Source: Methylotenera mobilis 13
Lineage (GTDB): Bacteria > Pseudomonadota > Gammaproteobacteria > Burkholderiales > Methylophilaceae
Direction: 5' to 3'
Length of the DNA stretch: 64,000 nt
NCBI RefSeq assembly: GCF_000384255.1
Contig: NZ_KB913035.1
Location: 843,362 to 907,361, forward strand
In this document: positions 25,661 to 34,725 of the stretch, in pieces
Layout: each line of letters begins with the position of its first letter
Numbering within the stretch: position 1 is the first letter of the stretch
Made by a program: the position numbers and the translations under genes
Notes under the pieces: generated by a model
The model's input: the letters and a program-made list of their open reading frames with translations, nothing else
Databases searched by the model: none
Told to the model about the DNA's origin: nothing

Positions 25661-26326
25661 TTATTTAGCGCTATCTGTAACTTGGTTGTGTGGGGTGGGG
25701 CTGATTTCGTTCATGTGGATTTCGTTTGCTTTGGAACTGTTTAGTTTTGTGTCACTAATTTTGGCAAGCTTTTGTAATCTTTTTTCAAAACGCTCAACAT
25801 CAGAGCGCAAACGATCGACTTCACTATTAAATTGGTCAACATGTCTTTTCTTAGCGAGCATCGGCTTTTCTTCTTGCCAATATTCGCTGAGCATACTGGC
25901 AATGTTAAAACCAGCATCTTTAAGATTTTGCACAGAGCTTCTTGCGAATGATCCGATTTTATTGGCAGGTACATCACCCACCAGTTTGCTTAAGTCATCT
26001 TCATAATCCCAGCGTAAATGAGAAAATACTTTGGCTAATGCAGTTGCAAGATGGGTGTCGCCAGTAATCTCAATTTTTAATTTAGCCGCTTCATCTTTAG
26101 CAAGCAGTCTTAGTAGCAAGCTAGGTACTATGTTAATGCATGCATCAGGAACATTCGTCTCACCAGCCACGGCTAGGCTACCATCTTCTAAAATGACTAG
26201 GACGCTACTGACGGGTGCAATCGTGATGCGTACAGATTTACCCGTGAATGGTTGCAGCAAACTACAAGCCCAAGTGTTTTGTGCTATCAGATGCTGCAGA
26301 ACGTGAGTACTCATGCTTTTAAACAT
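25661..26326 (-). CDS. ubiJ: Ubiquinone biosynthesis accessory protein UbiJ
   Basis: Lipid-binding SCP2-domain protein that helps organise the Ubi complex. It is 221 residues, with the SCP2 fold in the N-terminal two thirds and a coiled coil near the end (RLRSDVERFEKRLQKL). Its ATG overlaps the ubiE stop as TGATG, so translation is coupled. The start could also be the ATG four codons later. The order ubiE-ubiJ-ubiB is the standard one. Confidence 0.88.
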   Translation of the reverse strand: MFKSMSTHVLQHLIAQNTWACSLLQPFTGKSVRITIAPVSSVLVILEDGSLAVAGETNVPDACINIVPSLLLRLLAKDEAAKLKIEITGDTHLATALAKVFSHLRWDYEDDLSKLVGDVPANKIGSFARSSVQNLKDAGFNIASMLSEYWQEEKPMLAKKRHVDQFNSEVDRLRSDVERFEKRLQKLAKISDTKLNSSKANEIHMNEISPTPHNQVTDSAK

Positions 26327-27069
26327 CAGGTTTTATAGCCTTTATGTAGCGCCACTACACCAGCGGCCAAGTTGTAGTAATCTACTTTGCTAAGACCTGC
26401 ATCCACCATCATTTGTTTAAGCGTTTCTTGATCAGGATGCATACGAATAGATTCAGCAAGGTATTGATAGCTATCTGCATCTTTTGCAAGTAATTTGCCC
26501 ATCAGCGGTAACAGCTTAAACGAGTAAACATCATAAGCTTTAGATAAGGGCTGCCATACTTTTGAGAACTCAAGTACCAGTAAGCGACCACCCACTTTCA
26601 GTACGCGTTGCATTTCGGCAAGCGCTTTATCTTTATGCGTCATGTTGCGCAAACCAAAAGCAACAATCACACAGTCAAAGTATTGATCTGGAAACGGTAG
26701 TTTTTCTGCATCACATTGCATGGCAGGTACATTTAGACCAGCATCTAGCATACGATCGCGACCAACACCTAACATAGACGCGTTAATGTCTGTCAGAATT
26801 ACTTGTCCCTCAGGCCCTACTTTTTGCGCGAACAGTTTAGATAGATCGCCGCTCCCGCCTGCAATATCGAGCACTTTGTCGCCGGGGCTGACGCCACTGA
26901 TGCTGACTGCAAAACGTTTCCAGCTACGGTGTAAGCCCGCAGACATCACGTCATTCATCAAGTCATACTTATTGGCGACAGAGTGGAATACTTCAGCGAC
27001 CTTTTTTGCTTTTTCAGTCTCTGCAACTGTTTTAAAGCCGAAATGTGTATTTTGTTCTGTTGTCATCAC
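26326..27069 (-). CDS. ubiE: Ubiquinone/menaquinone C-methyltransferase UbiE
   Basis: SAM-dependent methylation of the benzoquinol ring. It is 247 residues. [15 protein letters not shown] is SAM motif [24 protein letters not shown] is the UbiE signature, and [13 protein letters not shown] is the third motif. It begins 9 bases after the DUF971 gene and is coupled to ubiJ. Confidence 0.97.
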   Translation of the reverse strand: MMTTEQNTHFGFKTVAETEKAKKVAEVFHSVANKYDLMNDVMSAGLHRSWKRFAVSISGVSPGDKVLDIAGGSGDLSKLFAQKVGPEGQVILTDINASMLGVGRDRMLDAGLNVPAMQCDAEKLPFPDQYFDCVIVAFGLRNMTHKDKALAEMQRVLKVGGRLLVLEFSKVWQPLSKAYDVYSFKLLPLMGKLLAKDADSYQYLAESIRMHPDQETLKQMMVDAGLSKVDYYNLAAGVVALHKGYKT

Positions 27070-27078
27070 AGTATTCTC

Positions 27079-27459
27079 TTAAGATAAGTTTTTGCGAGCA
27101 TGCCCAGCGGCACTTAATTTGCCCAAATACTCTAACCAGAGTGACTCGTAATTCCGTGCCAAATCATATAGGTAATCCCATGAGTACAAGCCTGTATCAT
27201 GGCCGTCAGTAAACACTAGTTTGACTGCGTAGTTCCCAACAGGGTGAATAGCTGAAATGTTGACATCTTCTTTCCCGATTTGCAGTACTTCTTGTCCATG
27301 CCCGTGGCCACGCACTTCAGCAGATGGTGAGTAAACACGTAAGAACTCGCAAGACAACATACATTCAGTATTGTTATCAAATTTAATCTCCAGCAAACGA
27401 GATGTTTGGTGAAGTTTAATATCAATTGGGCGAGGCGCGTTTTGTGTGTTTTCGCTCAT
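27079..27459 (-). CDS. DUF971 (gamma-butyrobetaine hydroxylase-like N-terminal) protein
   Basis: A 126-residue protein of the DUF971 family. The core is LEIKFDNNTECMLSCEFLRVYSPSAEVRGHGHGQ, then YAVKLVFTDGHDTGLYSWDYL. Its function is not established, though the fold appears in Fe-S and quinone-linked proteins. It leads the ubiE-ubiJ-ubiB operon, a common betaproteobacterial arrangement. Confidence 0.88.
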   Translation of the reverse strand: MSENTQNAPRPIDIKLHQTSRLLEIKFDNNTECMLSCEFLRVYSPSAEVRGHGHGQEVLQIGKEDVNISAIHPVGNYAVKLVFTDGHDTGLYSWDYLYDLARNYESLWLEYLGKLSAAGHARKNLS

Positions 27460-27661
27460 GGTATGCTTAACTTCGTTAAAAAATAAGATGATAACAGAAT
27501 GAGTTAGTTTGCTGATAATCTAGTACGTAACCGTTCATATTTAATAATTAACCGCCTGTCCGAATTCTATTCAGTAATGTAGACAATAGTGCATGCTTTT
27601 ATTTGCATATTGAATTAACAGTGATAAAGTAACACTACCTAAAAATGGTTTGAGGACCATC

Positions 27662-29626
27662 ATGGCAGATAATAAATTAGCACATCATTTTGAAGTATAT
27701 TCCCAGTGGCGAAAGGCGCTTGTCGACACGATTTGTGACTATCGTAGCTGGCTAAACGAGCAAGAGCTCAATGATGCGCAGGTCGATCAGAGAATTCAAC
27801 AGTTGTTGGACAGGCTACGCGAAGATAAGTTGAACGTTGCATTCGTTGCAGAGTTTTCACGCGGCAAGTCCGAACTGATTAATGCAATATTCTTTGCAGG
27901 GTACGGCACGCGCCTGTTGCCCTCAAGCGCAGGTCGTACGACCATGTGCCCAACAGAATTGCTGTACGATAAGTCTAAGCCAACCTCAATTATGATGTTG
28001 CCGATTGAGACGCGTCTTTCTGATGCAACAACCTCTGAATACAAACGCTATCCGGATGAATGGAAAACCGTTACTTTTGATGTTGACTCTAACGAGAGCA
28101 TGGTCAGTGCCTTTAAAGAGGTGAGTAGCACCAAAGCTGTTTCGTTAGTAGAGGCCGAGAAATATGGACTGTATGATCCAAACAGTGCAGATGACGCTCT
28201 AAATATCAATAAAGATGGCACAATTGATGTGCCATGCTGGCGTTATGCCATGATTAACTTCCCGCATCCACTCCTAGAACAAGGTTTGGTTATTTTAGAT
28301 ACGCCTGGTTTAAATGCGATTGGTACCGAACCTGAGTTGACATTAAACATGTTGCCAAATGCGCATGCCGTATTATTTATACTGGCTGCAGACACAGGTG
28401 TCACTAAATCGGAAATAGATGTTTGGCGTCAATACATCAGCGGCACGCGTTGGAAACAAAAAGGACGTATAGCCGTATTAAATAAAATTGACGGCCTGTG
28501 GGACGAGTTAAAAGACGAAGAGGAAATTCAAACAGAGCTTGCTAAACAAGTAAAAACCAGTGCAGAGTTATTGGGTTTGGAGCCGAGTCATATTTACCCA
28601 GTATCTGCTCAAAAGGGCTTGCTTGCTAAAGTGAATAGCGATGAAGCTTTGCTTGTTAAAAGCCGTGTTTTAGAACTGGAAAAAGCGTTATCGAATGAGT
28701 TGATTCCGGCTAAAAAGGAAATTGTGCGTGACAATACTCAAAATGAAATTGAGGACTTGATTACCAATTCTCATGTGATTTTAGACGCAAGATTTTCTGG
28801 TGTTAATGATCAGTTACTTGAGTTGCGCGGACTGCGCGGTAAAAATGAAGACGTAGTCGAGCACATGATGAACAAGGTCAAAGTTGACAAGGAAAACTTT
28901 GAGCAAGGTCTGCAACGCTTTCAGGCATTGCGTAGTATCTTTTCGCAGCATACTAATCGTTTGTTTACCTTGTTGGGCATGGAGTCGCTAAAAGTACACG
29001 TGCACTCCACTCGTCAAACCATGATTGAAGCAAGTTTTACTAAAACCATTCGCGTGGCGATGGATAACTTTTTTAGTGAGCTTAAAACGAGATTGATCTC
29101 ATCTGATGTGCAAATTGATGAGATTAAGCAGATGATGGACGTCATGTATGAAAAGTTTTCAAAAGAGCATGGTTTACGTAAGTCTGAGCCACCAACTTTT
29201 ACTACTTTACGCTACCAAAAAGAGCTATCTAAATTAGAGCGTGCTTATAAAGAGCAATTTAATACTGCATTTAATATGATCGCTAATGAGAAGATGACGC
29301 TCACTAGCAAGTTCTTTGAAACACTAGCGAGTCGTGTTATTCATGTGTTTGAAGTGGCTAACCGTGACATTGAAAATTGGTTGAAAGCAGTGATTGCACC
29401 GATGGAGTCTCAAGTGCGTGAGCATCAGTTGCAACTGCGTAGGCGTTTAGAGAGTATCAAGCGTATTTATAAAGCGACTGATACTTTAGAAGATCGTATT
29501 GCGGAATTAGAGGCGATTGAGCGCAGTATCCAAGCGCAACTAGATGACTTGAATGTGTTGCGTATGCATATGCGCAATGCACTTGCATTTCAGCCAGAGC
29601 AAGAAGATGCAGCGGTTGCTGCATAA
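27662..29626 (+). CDS. Dynamin-like GTPase
   Basis: A 654-residue large GTPase. The G1 P-loop is EFSRGKSELINAIFF, a Ser/Arg variant of GxxxxGKS; the Ras-like switch region is PSSAGRTTMCPTELLY; the G3 is ILDTPGLNA; the G4 is NKIDGLWDE. Long helices follow, with a coiled coil at the end (EDRIAELEAIERSIQAQLDDL). Bacterial dynamins remodel membranes, but the role here is unknown. The ATG at 27662 is chosen because GAGGA precedes it; an upstream TTG at 27650 lies inside that site. It diverges from the ubi operon and ends at a two-way terminator shared with rpoH. Confidence 0.88.
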   Translation: MADNKLAHHFEVYSQWRKALVDTICDYRSWLNEQELNDAQVDQRIQQLLDRLREDKLNVAFVAEFSRGKSELINAIFFAGYGTRLLPSSAGRTTMCPTELLYDKSKPTSIMMLPIETRLSDATTSEYKRYPDEWKTVTFDVDSNESMVSAFKEVSSTKAVSLVEAEKYGLYDPNSADDALNINKDGTIDVPCWRYAMINFPHPLLEQGLVILDTPGLNAIGTEPELTLNMLPNAHAVLFILAADTGVTKSEIDVWRQYISGTRWKQKGRIAVLNKIDGLWDELKDEEEIQTELAKQVKTSAELLGLEPSHIYPVSAQKGLLAKVNSDEALLVKSRVLELEKALSNELIPAKKEIVRDNTQNEIEDLITNSHVILDARFSGVNDQLLELRGLRGKNEDVVEHMMNKVKVDKENFEQGLQRFQALRSIFSQHTNRLFTLLGMESLKVHVHSTRQTMIEASFTKTIRVAMDNFFSELKTRLISSDVQIDEIKQMMDVMYEKFSKEHGLRKSEPPTFTTLRYQKELSKLERAYKEQFNTAFNMIANEKMTLTSKFFETLASRVIHVFEVANRDIENWLKAVIAPMESQVREHQLQLRRRLESIKRIYKATDTLEDRIAELEAIERSIQAQLDDLNVLRMHMRNALAFQPEQEDAAVAA

Positions 29627-29652
29627 GTAATTGAAAAGATAAGATTTAGACA

Positions 29653-29685
29653 ATAAAAAAGGCTGCATTCGCAGCCTTTTTTATT
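29653..29685. terminator. Bidirectional terminator between dynamin gene and rpoH
   Basis: AAAAAAGGCTGC pairs with GCAGCCTTTTTT around a 4-base loop (29655-29682). It serves the two convergent genes. Confidence 0.9.
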
Positions 29686-29716
29686 GCTTGAACCTTTTGG
29701 GTTCGCGCTATCTGAC

Positions 29717-30574
29717 TTAGCGATTAGCTAGCATCAGCGTTTTCATTTTTAGCATCGCTTTTTGCTCAATTTGGCGAATGCGCTCTGCGGATACACCAAA
29801 CTCATCAGCAAGTTCGTGCAGAGTTTTACTGTCTTTTTCTTGTAACCAGCGTGCTTCTACTACACGACGGCTACGTTCATCTAAATGATTAAGTGCAGAT
29901 GCTAAGCCTGTGGTTTCTGCCATTTCAAATTGTTTAGCTTCTAGTGCTTCAGGTGGTGTTAAGCTCTCATCTTGCAAGTAAGCAATAGGGCTGTAATGTT
30001 CTTCGCTGTCATCATCAATATTGGTCTCTAGTGAGATTTCATGACCATTCAGACGAGATTCCATTTCAAGCACTTCTTCAGGCTTTACATTCAGCTCGTG
30101 TGCAATATGTGCAATCTCGTTAGGCTGCATGGTGTTGATGCCAGTTTTCATGCTGCGTAAGTTAAAAAATAGCTTGCGCTGTGCTTTAGTGGTGGCGATT
30201 TTAACTAAACGCCAGTTGCGCACGATATATTCGTGGATTTCTGCTTTGATCCAATGCATCGCAAATGAAACTAAGCGTACACCACGCTCAGGGTCAAAGC
30301 GCTTGACGGCTTTCATTAGCCCGATATTACCTTCTTGAATTAGGTCGGCTTGGGGTAAGCCATAGCCCATGTATCCACGTGCGATACTCGCTACTAAACG
30401 TAGATGCGAAACAATCAACTGACGTGCAGCCTCAAGATCGTTTTCTTTTTTGAACCTTACCGCGAGTGAAAGCTCTTCTTCCGCAGATAGAATTGGATAG
30501 GCTTTAATCGCTCTAGAGTACTGTTCTAGGCTGTCAGTTGCTAATAATGCAGGTACTGTTAAAGCATTGGTCAT
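29717..30574 (-). CDS. rpoH: Heat-shock sigma factor RpoH
   Basis: Sigma-32 that directs RNA polymerase to heat-shock promoters. It is 285 residues. The RpoH box AQRKLFFNLRS, missing from other sigma factors, identifies it. Region 2 has DLIQEGNIGLMKAVKRFDPERGVRLVSFAMHWIKAEI and region 4 has LHELADEFGVSAERIRQIE. A 265-base non-coding stretch lies upstream. Confidence 0.97.
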   Translation of the reverse strand: MTNALTVPALLATDSLEQYSRAIKAYPILSAEEELSLAVRFKKENDLEAARQLIVSHLRLVASIARGYMGYGLPQADLIQEGNIGLMKAVKRFDPERGVRLVSFAMHWIKAEIHEYIVRNWRLVKIATTKAQRKLFFNLRSMKTGINTMQPNEIAHIAHELNVKPEEVLEMESRLNGHEISLETNIDDDSEEHYSPIAYLQDESLTPPEALEAKQFEMAETTGLASALNHLDERSRRVVEARWLQEKDSKTLHELADEFGVSAERIRQIEQKAMLKMKTLMLANR

Positions 30575-30839
30575 TAGTTGGTAACCCTCCTTGATTAAGT
30601 TATTTTAGCACTCCCTGTTTGAGAGTGCTAGTGTCAGAAAGTTCAAACCAAGTATTTGTTGTGTTTTGTGACATTGAAGTTGGTAACCGTTAAGAATGTA
30701 TAAAGTTGGTAACTAAATATGATTTTTTTTGATTGGTATATTCAGACAATATTGATGCTAATACTGGAATTTTGTATCAATATATTGATTTTTGCATTTG
30801 CGAATGACGAAGTACGCATTTGTAATTATTCAAAGAGGA

Positions 30840-31643
30840 TTACAAAAATGAAACTAACATTTTTATACTCAGTACCAAACAAATGATAGCGAAGACTTTT
30901 TTCAATGAAGCTTCAGGCATGTTATGAGCACAACGAGCACCAATAGGCGCAGCTATAGCGCTAGCAATTGATATTGTTAAGAATGCTGGAATATAAATAT
31001 AGCCAAAGGTGTAGGGTTTATCTAACGTTATAGCCCAGCCGTTAATCATATAGCCAATAGTACCTGTGATCGCTATGGGGAAACCAATTGCAGCAGAAGT
31101 TCCTATAGCTCTTTTAATATCTACATTCTTGTACCCCAGATACACGACTGTCAGAAAACCACCTCCCACCGCTGCTACGGCGGATACAGATCCGATTCCC
31201 ATCCCGGCCAAAATTAATCCAAGCAAGGTCCTTGGACTTTTACTGGGCTTTGGTTGCCATTTAAGAAATGTCTGCAATGCCACAAGTGCCATGAACAAAG
31301 CAAAGAATATAGCAATATAGGCGGAGTTGACTCTACTAGCGATTTGAGTCGCGAAAAATGCTCCAACAATAATGCCTGGCGCCATACCCATAACGACCAC
31401 CCACATTACAGCGTCCTTAGAAGCATGTGAGCGCATACTAGAGGATGAAGTAATGATCATGCAAGCCAATGAAGTTGCTAATGCCATATGAGCAACGCTA
31501 TCGGCACTAAACCCCTGATAGATAAAAATTGATGCAAGCAGAGGAACTAGTAATCCACCCCCACCAACCCCTAGTAATCCAGACATGAATCCAACAAATG
31601 CACCCAATGCTAGGTATAGTAAAATCCATTCAATATTCAACAT
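30840..31643 (-). CDS. TSUP-family (TauE/SafE) membrane transporter
   Basis: A 267-residue inner-membrane protein with about eight hydrophobic segments in two halves. The Gly-rich GFMSGLLGVGGGGLLVPLL near the N-terminus and the related GSVSAVAAVGGGFLTVVYLG in the second half are TSUP signatures. Members export or import sulfite, sulfoacetate or related anions. The substrate is unknown here. It is divergent from a MerR-type regulator with an operator-like repeat between them, so the two are probably linked. Confidence 0.88.
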   Translation of the reverse strand: MLNIEWILLYLALGAFVGFMSGLLGVGGGGLLVPLLASIFIYQGFSADSVAHMALATSLACMIITSSSSMRSHASKDAVMWVVVMGMAPGIIVGAFFATQIASRVNSAYIAIFFALFMALVALQTFLKWQPKPSKSPRTLLGLILAGMGIGSVSAVAAVGGGFLTVVYLGYKNVDIKRAIGTSAAIGFPIAITGTIGYMINGWAITLDKPYTFGYIYIPAFLTISIASAIAAPIGARCAHNMPEASLKKVFAIICLVLSIKMLVSFL

Positions 31644-31737
31644 ATAAACTCCTTCAGCTATTAAAAAAACAATAATATGCAGCTAATTTCATTGCAAAAT
31701 TGTTGTATTAAGTCATGCGTTAATAGTAGGATAAAAG

Positions 31738-31753
31738 TTCAAGTCAACTTGAA
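31738..31753. promoter_or_regulatory. MerR-type operator candidate
   Basis: TTCAAGT (31738-31744) and ACTTGAA (31747-31753) form an inverted repeat with two central bases. It lies between the TSUP gene and the MerR gene, 30 bases before the latter. The position fits autoregulation and control of the divergent gene. Confidence 0.55.
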
Positions 31754-31782
31754 GTCAAGCGTTAATTTTGATAGGTGGAATA

Positions 31783-32202
31783 ATGGATATTGCTGAGGTT
31801 GCAAAAGTGTCAGGGTTGCCCGCTTCAACCCTGAGATATTATGAAGAGAAAGGCTTAATCAAATCTTATGGCCGAAATGGTTTACGCCGCTTGTTCAGTG
31901 CTAATGTTGTAGAGCGACTAGCGTTAATATCGCTGGGGCGAAATGCAGGGTTTTCGTTAGAAGAAATCTATGAGATGTTTACCCCTGATGGGCCAGTGAT
32001 AAACCGTGAGCTACTGTTAGCTAAGGCTGATGAGCTAGAAAATAAAATTGCAGAACTGACAGCAATGCGAGATGGGCTAAACCATGCGGCAGTATGCAAA
32101 GCCCCCAATCATTTTGAATGCCCTAAGTTTCTTCGATTTCTCAGGATTGCAGGGAAAAATAAAGTTAGGCAACCTAGTAAGTTGAAGAAAGGTGACTTAT
32201 AA
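31783..32202 (+). CDS. MerR-family transcriptional regulator
   Basis: A 139-residue regulator. The start at ATG 31783 has AGGTGG before it; an in-frame ATG at 31768 is less likely. The N-terminal winged helix is clear (AEVAKVSGLPASTLRYYEEKGL) and is followed by LIKSYGRNGLRRLF. A coiled coil of about 30 residues leads to a C-terminus with two Cys (AAVCKAPNHFECPKF) that could sense a metal, thiol or oxidant. It is divergent from the TSUP transporter, its probable target. Confidence 0.88.
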   Translation: MDIAEVAKVSGLPASTLRYYEEKGLIKSYGRNGLRRLFSANVVERLALISLGRNAGFSLEEIYEMFTPDGPVINRELLLAKADELENKIAELTAMRDGLNHAAVCKAPNHFECPKFLRFLRIAGKNKVRQPSKLKKGDL

Positions 32203-32280
32203 ATGAAATACGTCAATGTTTGTCTAGCTAGAAAATGAAAGTAAAAAACATCTACTTAAGCGGGTTAACTCCAAAGGTGT

Positions 32281-32292
32281 CTAGTAAACTAG
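32281..32292. promoter_or_regulatory. CTAGTAAACTAG palindrome, copy 1
   Basis: A 5-bp-arm palindrome with two central bases, about 150 bases before the RlpA-like gene. The same 16-base core (with TGG after it) recurs at 32966-32977 before the porin gene, with similar flanking bases. Confidence 0.5.
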
Positions 32293-32439
32293 TGGTAATT
32301 AAGTCTTATAGTTTGGCATGTGGAAGGTGCTAGTTGCTGAGAACTCATGCAAAGCCTATGCTCTAATAGCGCGGAGTTAATTACAACGTTATGCGGAAAT
32401 CATCCCACAACCACTAAAAACTGAAAGATAGAACTCATT

Positions 32440-32817
32440 TTGAAAACGTTATCGATAGTCATATTTTTACTGGCTTTGTCAGGTTGTACTAGTATTCCAA
32501 CGGGTGTTCGAGACAATTGGATAGGATATAACGAATCGGGAGAGGCTTCTTTTTACGATGATAAATTTCAGAATCGAAAAACTGCCAGCGGAGAGCGGTA
32601 TCACCATACTTTAAAAACAGCAGCTCATAACAAAATCCCTTTCGGTTCAAGTGTAAAAGTAACGAATAAGAGTAATGGCAAAAGTATCGTTGTGAAAGTG
32701 AATGATCGTGGTCCTTTCGCAAAAGGTCGAATTATTGATCTTTCAAAATCTGCATTCAGTAGTATTGGCAATACCTCTTCTGGTGTGATGAACGTTAGTA
32801 TAGAGGTTGTTCAGTAG
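32440..32817 (+). CDS. RlpA-like septal lipoprotein (DPBB domain)
   Basis: A 125-residue lipoprotein. The first 15 residues are a signal with lipobox LALSGC, giving an outer-membrane anchor. The rest is a double-psi beta-barrel of the RlpA type: GEASFYDDKFQNRKTASGERY, then LPFGS-like IPFGSSVKVTNKSNGKSIVVKVNDRGPF, then RIIDLSKSAF. RlpA proteins bind or cut denuded peptidoglycan; the Asp and His of the active form are partly present. No SPOR domain follows, so it is a short form. The start is a TTG with a weak ribosome site, so it is uncertain. Confidence 0.8.
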   Translation: MKTLSIVIFLLALSGCTSIPTGVRDNWIGYNESGEASFYDDKFQNRKTASGERYHHTLKTAAHNKIPFGSSVKVTNKSNGKSIVVKVNDRGPFAKGRIIDLSKSAFSSIGNTSSGVMNVSIEVVQ

Positions 32818-32965
32818 CACCTGACAATTGTTTCAAGCGTGACGCCGTTTCGCGGATTTGTCGGCCTGATGATTAATCAACCAACTTTCGCCCCTCATCA
32901 TTTAATTGGTGTAAAACTGCCGTTTACCTTTAATTTTTTGACTTCAACTATCGTTACTAAAGTTT

Positions 32966-32977
32966 CTAGTAAACTAG
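32966..32977. promoter_or_regulatory. CTAGTAAACTAG palindrome, copy 2
   Basis: Second copy of the element at 32281-32292, 46 bases before the porin start codon. Both carry AAAG a few bases ahead and TGG after. Confidence 0.5.
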
Positions 32978-33022
32978 TGGCGATTCAGAGTAGAAGTAAG
33001 TAAGAAAATCAAAAGGAATTGA

Positions 33023-33279
33023 TTGACGTATGAAACAATTAAAAAAATGAGAGTTTTTATCAGTTCATTATTTTTCACTTTCAGCGCGATAGTGCACGCT
33101 AGTGAAGAACATCAACCAATCAATCCAACGCCTAATCAAGCCAGTCAGGAAGCGCAGAGTGATTTTCGTATTAGCGGATACTTAGAAACCTATTACCTGC
33201 ATGATTTTAATCACCCGACAGGTGACGTTAGACCTGGTTTTACTTATAGCCATAATGTCACAGATAAACCCAGTATTAA
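33023..33279 (+). pseudogene. OmpL-like porin (bbp2), 5' fragment cut by an IS3 element
   Basis: The N-terminal part of an outer-membrane beta-barrel porin of the bbp2/OmpL-like type. It has a signal peptide (about residues 1-26, ending VHA) and the first strand DFRISGYLETYYLHDF. Translation starts at TTG 33023 with AAAGGAA upstream; an ATG at 33030 is out of frame (see the A7 tract at 33041-33047). The gene breaks at the TTAA target at 33276-33279. Removing the IS and one TTAA joins it in frame with 34726-35602 to give 377 residues. No functional porin is expected while the IS is present. Confidence 0.85.
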
Positions 33280-33335
33280 TGAACTGCACCCAAAAATTTA
33301 GACATTATGCCTAACTTATTAAGGTGCAGTTTTTT

Positions 33336-33851
33336 ATGGCTAAATATTCGTATGAATTTAAACTGTCTGTTGTTGAGTATTACCTTCTAAACAAAGTGGG
33401 CTACAGAGTAACTTCAAATAAATTCCAAGTTGAAGAGAGTACAGTTCGCAATTGGATAGCGCTGCACAATCATCATGGCGCTGAGGCGCTAATCAAGAAA
33501 CCCAATCCCAACTATTCTCTAGCATTTAAATGTTCTGTCATTGAGCATATGCGAGCAGAGAAGCTGTCAATCAGACAAACTGCTGCACACTTTAACATTC
33601 CGGCATTGACCACTGTTGCCCGCTGGAAAATGCTTTATGAAAGCGGTAGGATAGCAATTTCTATCAAGCCCAGGGGGCGAGCTAAGGCGATGTCCAAACC
33701 ACCCACACCGCCAGAGAAACCTCTGGAAGAAATGACGCATCAAGAACTATTGGCAGAAGTACGTTATTTACGTACGGAGCATGCTTATCTAAAAAAGCTC
33801 GATGCCTTGATTCAGCGCAAGCAATTGGAAGAAAAGAACAAGCAGAAATAA
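33336..33851 (+). CDS. IS3/IS150-type transposase OrfA
   Basis: A 171-residue DNA-binding protein with two HTH units (for example LSIRQTAAHFNIPALTTVARW) and a C-terminal leucine zipper-like helix. The start is ATG 33336 with AAGG upstream. It overlaps the orfB frame, and a -1 slip at 33791-33797 would make the OrfAB fusion. It binds the terminal repeats. Confidence 0.9.
   Translation: MAKYSYEFKLSVVEYYLLNKVGYRVTSNKFQVEESTVRNWIALHNHHGAEALIKKPNPNYSLAFKCSVIEHMRAEKLSIRQTAAHFNIPALTTVARWKMLYESGRIAISIKPRGRAKAMSKPPTPPEKPLEEMTHQELLAEVRYLRTEHAYLKKLDALIQRKQLEEKNKQK
33791..33797 (+). other. Programmed -1 frameshift site
   Basis: The heptamer A AAA AAG lies in orfA frame as CTA AAA AAG. After a -1 shift the frame continues KARCLDSAQAIG... 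through AEIIAELRPHH into orfB. This is the site used in IS150 and IS911 elements. It makes the full transposase from 33336 to 34696. Confidence 0.8.
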
Positions 33852-33874
33852 TTGCTGAATTAAGGCCACATCAT

Positions 33875-34696
33875 ATGGCTCAGGATTTGATACGTGCAAC
33901 TGGTACACCTAAGAGCTCGTTCTATTATGGACAGCAGCGTGTTAACTTACCGGAGCGTTACTGTGCTGAGAAATCCAGGATTCAAGAAATCTACCACCAA
34001 CATAAAGGTCGTTACGGGTATCGCCGTATTTGCTTGGTATTGAAGCAGATGGGGTATGGGATTAATCACAAGACTGTCCTAAAGTTGATGAAAGAGCTGA
34101 AGCTTAAATCGATTGTGCGCGTAAAGAAATATCAGTCTTATCGTGGGCGGGTTGGATTGGTTTCACCTAATCAGTTAGCGCGGCAGTTCCAGGCTTCGAC
34201 ACCCAATGAAAAATGGGTTACCGATGTGACGGAGTTCAACATCTTGGGTAACAAGGTATATCTCTCCCCTATACTGGACTTGTATAACGGAGAGATTGTG
34301 TCCTATGCCGTGGCGCAACGGCCGCAATATAGTTTGGTGGGCATCATGCTTCATCAGGCCATCAGCAGACTAGAGCCACATGAAAAACCAATGGTACATT
34401 CGGATCAGGGCTGGCAGTATCAGATGTCTTGCTATCAAGCAGCGTTACAAGCACGCGGGTTAAGTCAAAGCATGTCAAGAAAAGGTAACTGCTTAGATAA
34501 TGCTGCAATGGAAAGTTTCTTTGGAGTGCTTAAATCTGAGTTTTACTACACCAAGAAATTTACAGATGCAGATGATTTCATTAAAGAGCTAAAGGAATAT
34601 ATCTGGTATTACAATCACGAAAGAATTAAGACAAAATTAAAAGGACTGAGTCCTGTGCAATACAGAAATCAGTCCTTATTTTTAACCCAAGCTTAA
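33875..34696 (+). CDS. IS3/IS150-type transposase OrfB (DDE integrase core)
   Basis: A 273-residue catalytic part with the HTH_21 region (YHQHKGRYGYRRI) and an rve core. The DDE residues are Asp in WVTDVTEFN, Asp in MVHSDQGWQYQ, and Glu in NAAMESFFGVLKSE. It is made by frameshift from orfA; independent translation from the ATG at 33875 is less likely. Confidence 0.93.
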   Translation: MAQDLIRATGTPKSSFYYGQQRVNLPERYCAEKSRIQEIYHQHKGRYGYRRICLVLKQMGYGINHKTVLKLMKELKLKSIVRVKKYQSYRGRVGLVSPNQLARQFQASTPNEKWVTDVTEFNILGNKVYLSPILDLYNGEIVSYAVAQRPQYSLVGIMLHQAISRLEPHEKPMVHSDQGWQYQMSCYQAALQARGLSQSMSRKGNCLDNAAMESFFGVLKSEFYYTKKFTDADDFIKELKEYIWYYNHERIKTKLKGLSPVQYRNQSLFLTQA

Positions 34697-34725
34697 TGTC
34701 CAACTTTTAGGGGTCAGATCATTAA

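Larger units (their letters stand above)
33280..34721 (+). mobile_element. IS3-family (IS150 group) insertion sequence
   Basis: A 1442-bp element with 28-bp imperfect terminal repeats (TGAACTGCACCC at 33280, TGATCTGACCCC inverted at 34721). The target duplication is TTAA (33276-33279 and 34722-34725). It holds orfA, orfB and a slippery site, so it looks complete. It splits a porin gene cleanly, and insertion is recent because the two halves still join in frame. Confidence 0.94.

Noticed and set aside
33299-33301. Natural end of a 92-residue protein at 33023-33301
   Set aside because: The last residues and stop come from the IS3 end, not from the gene.
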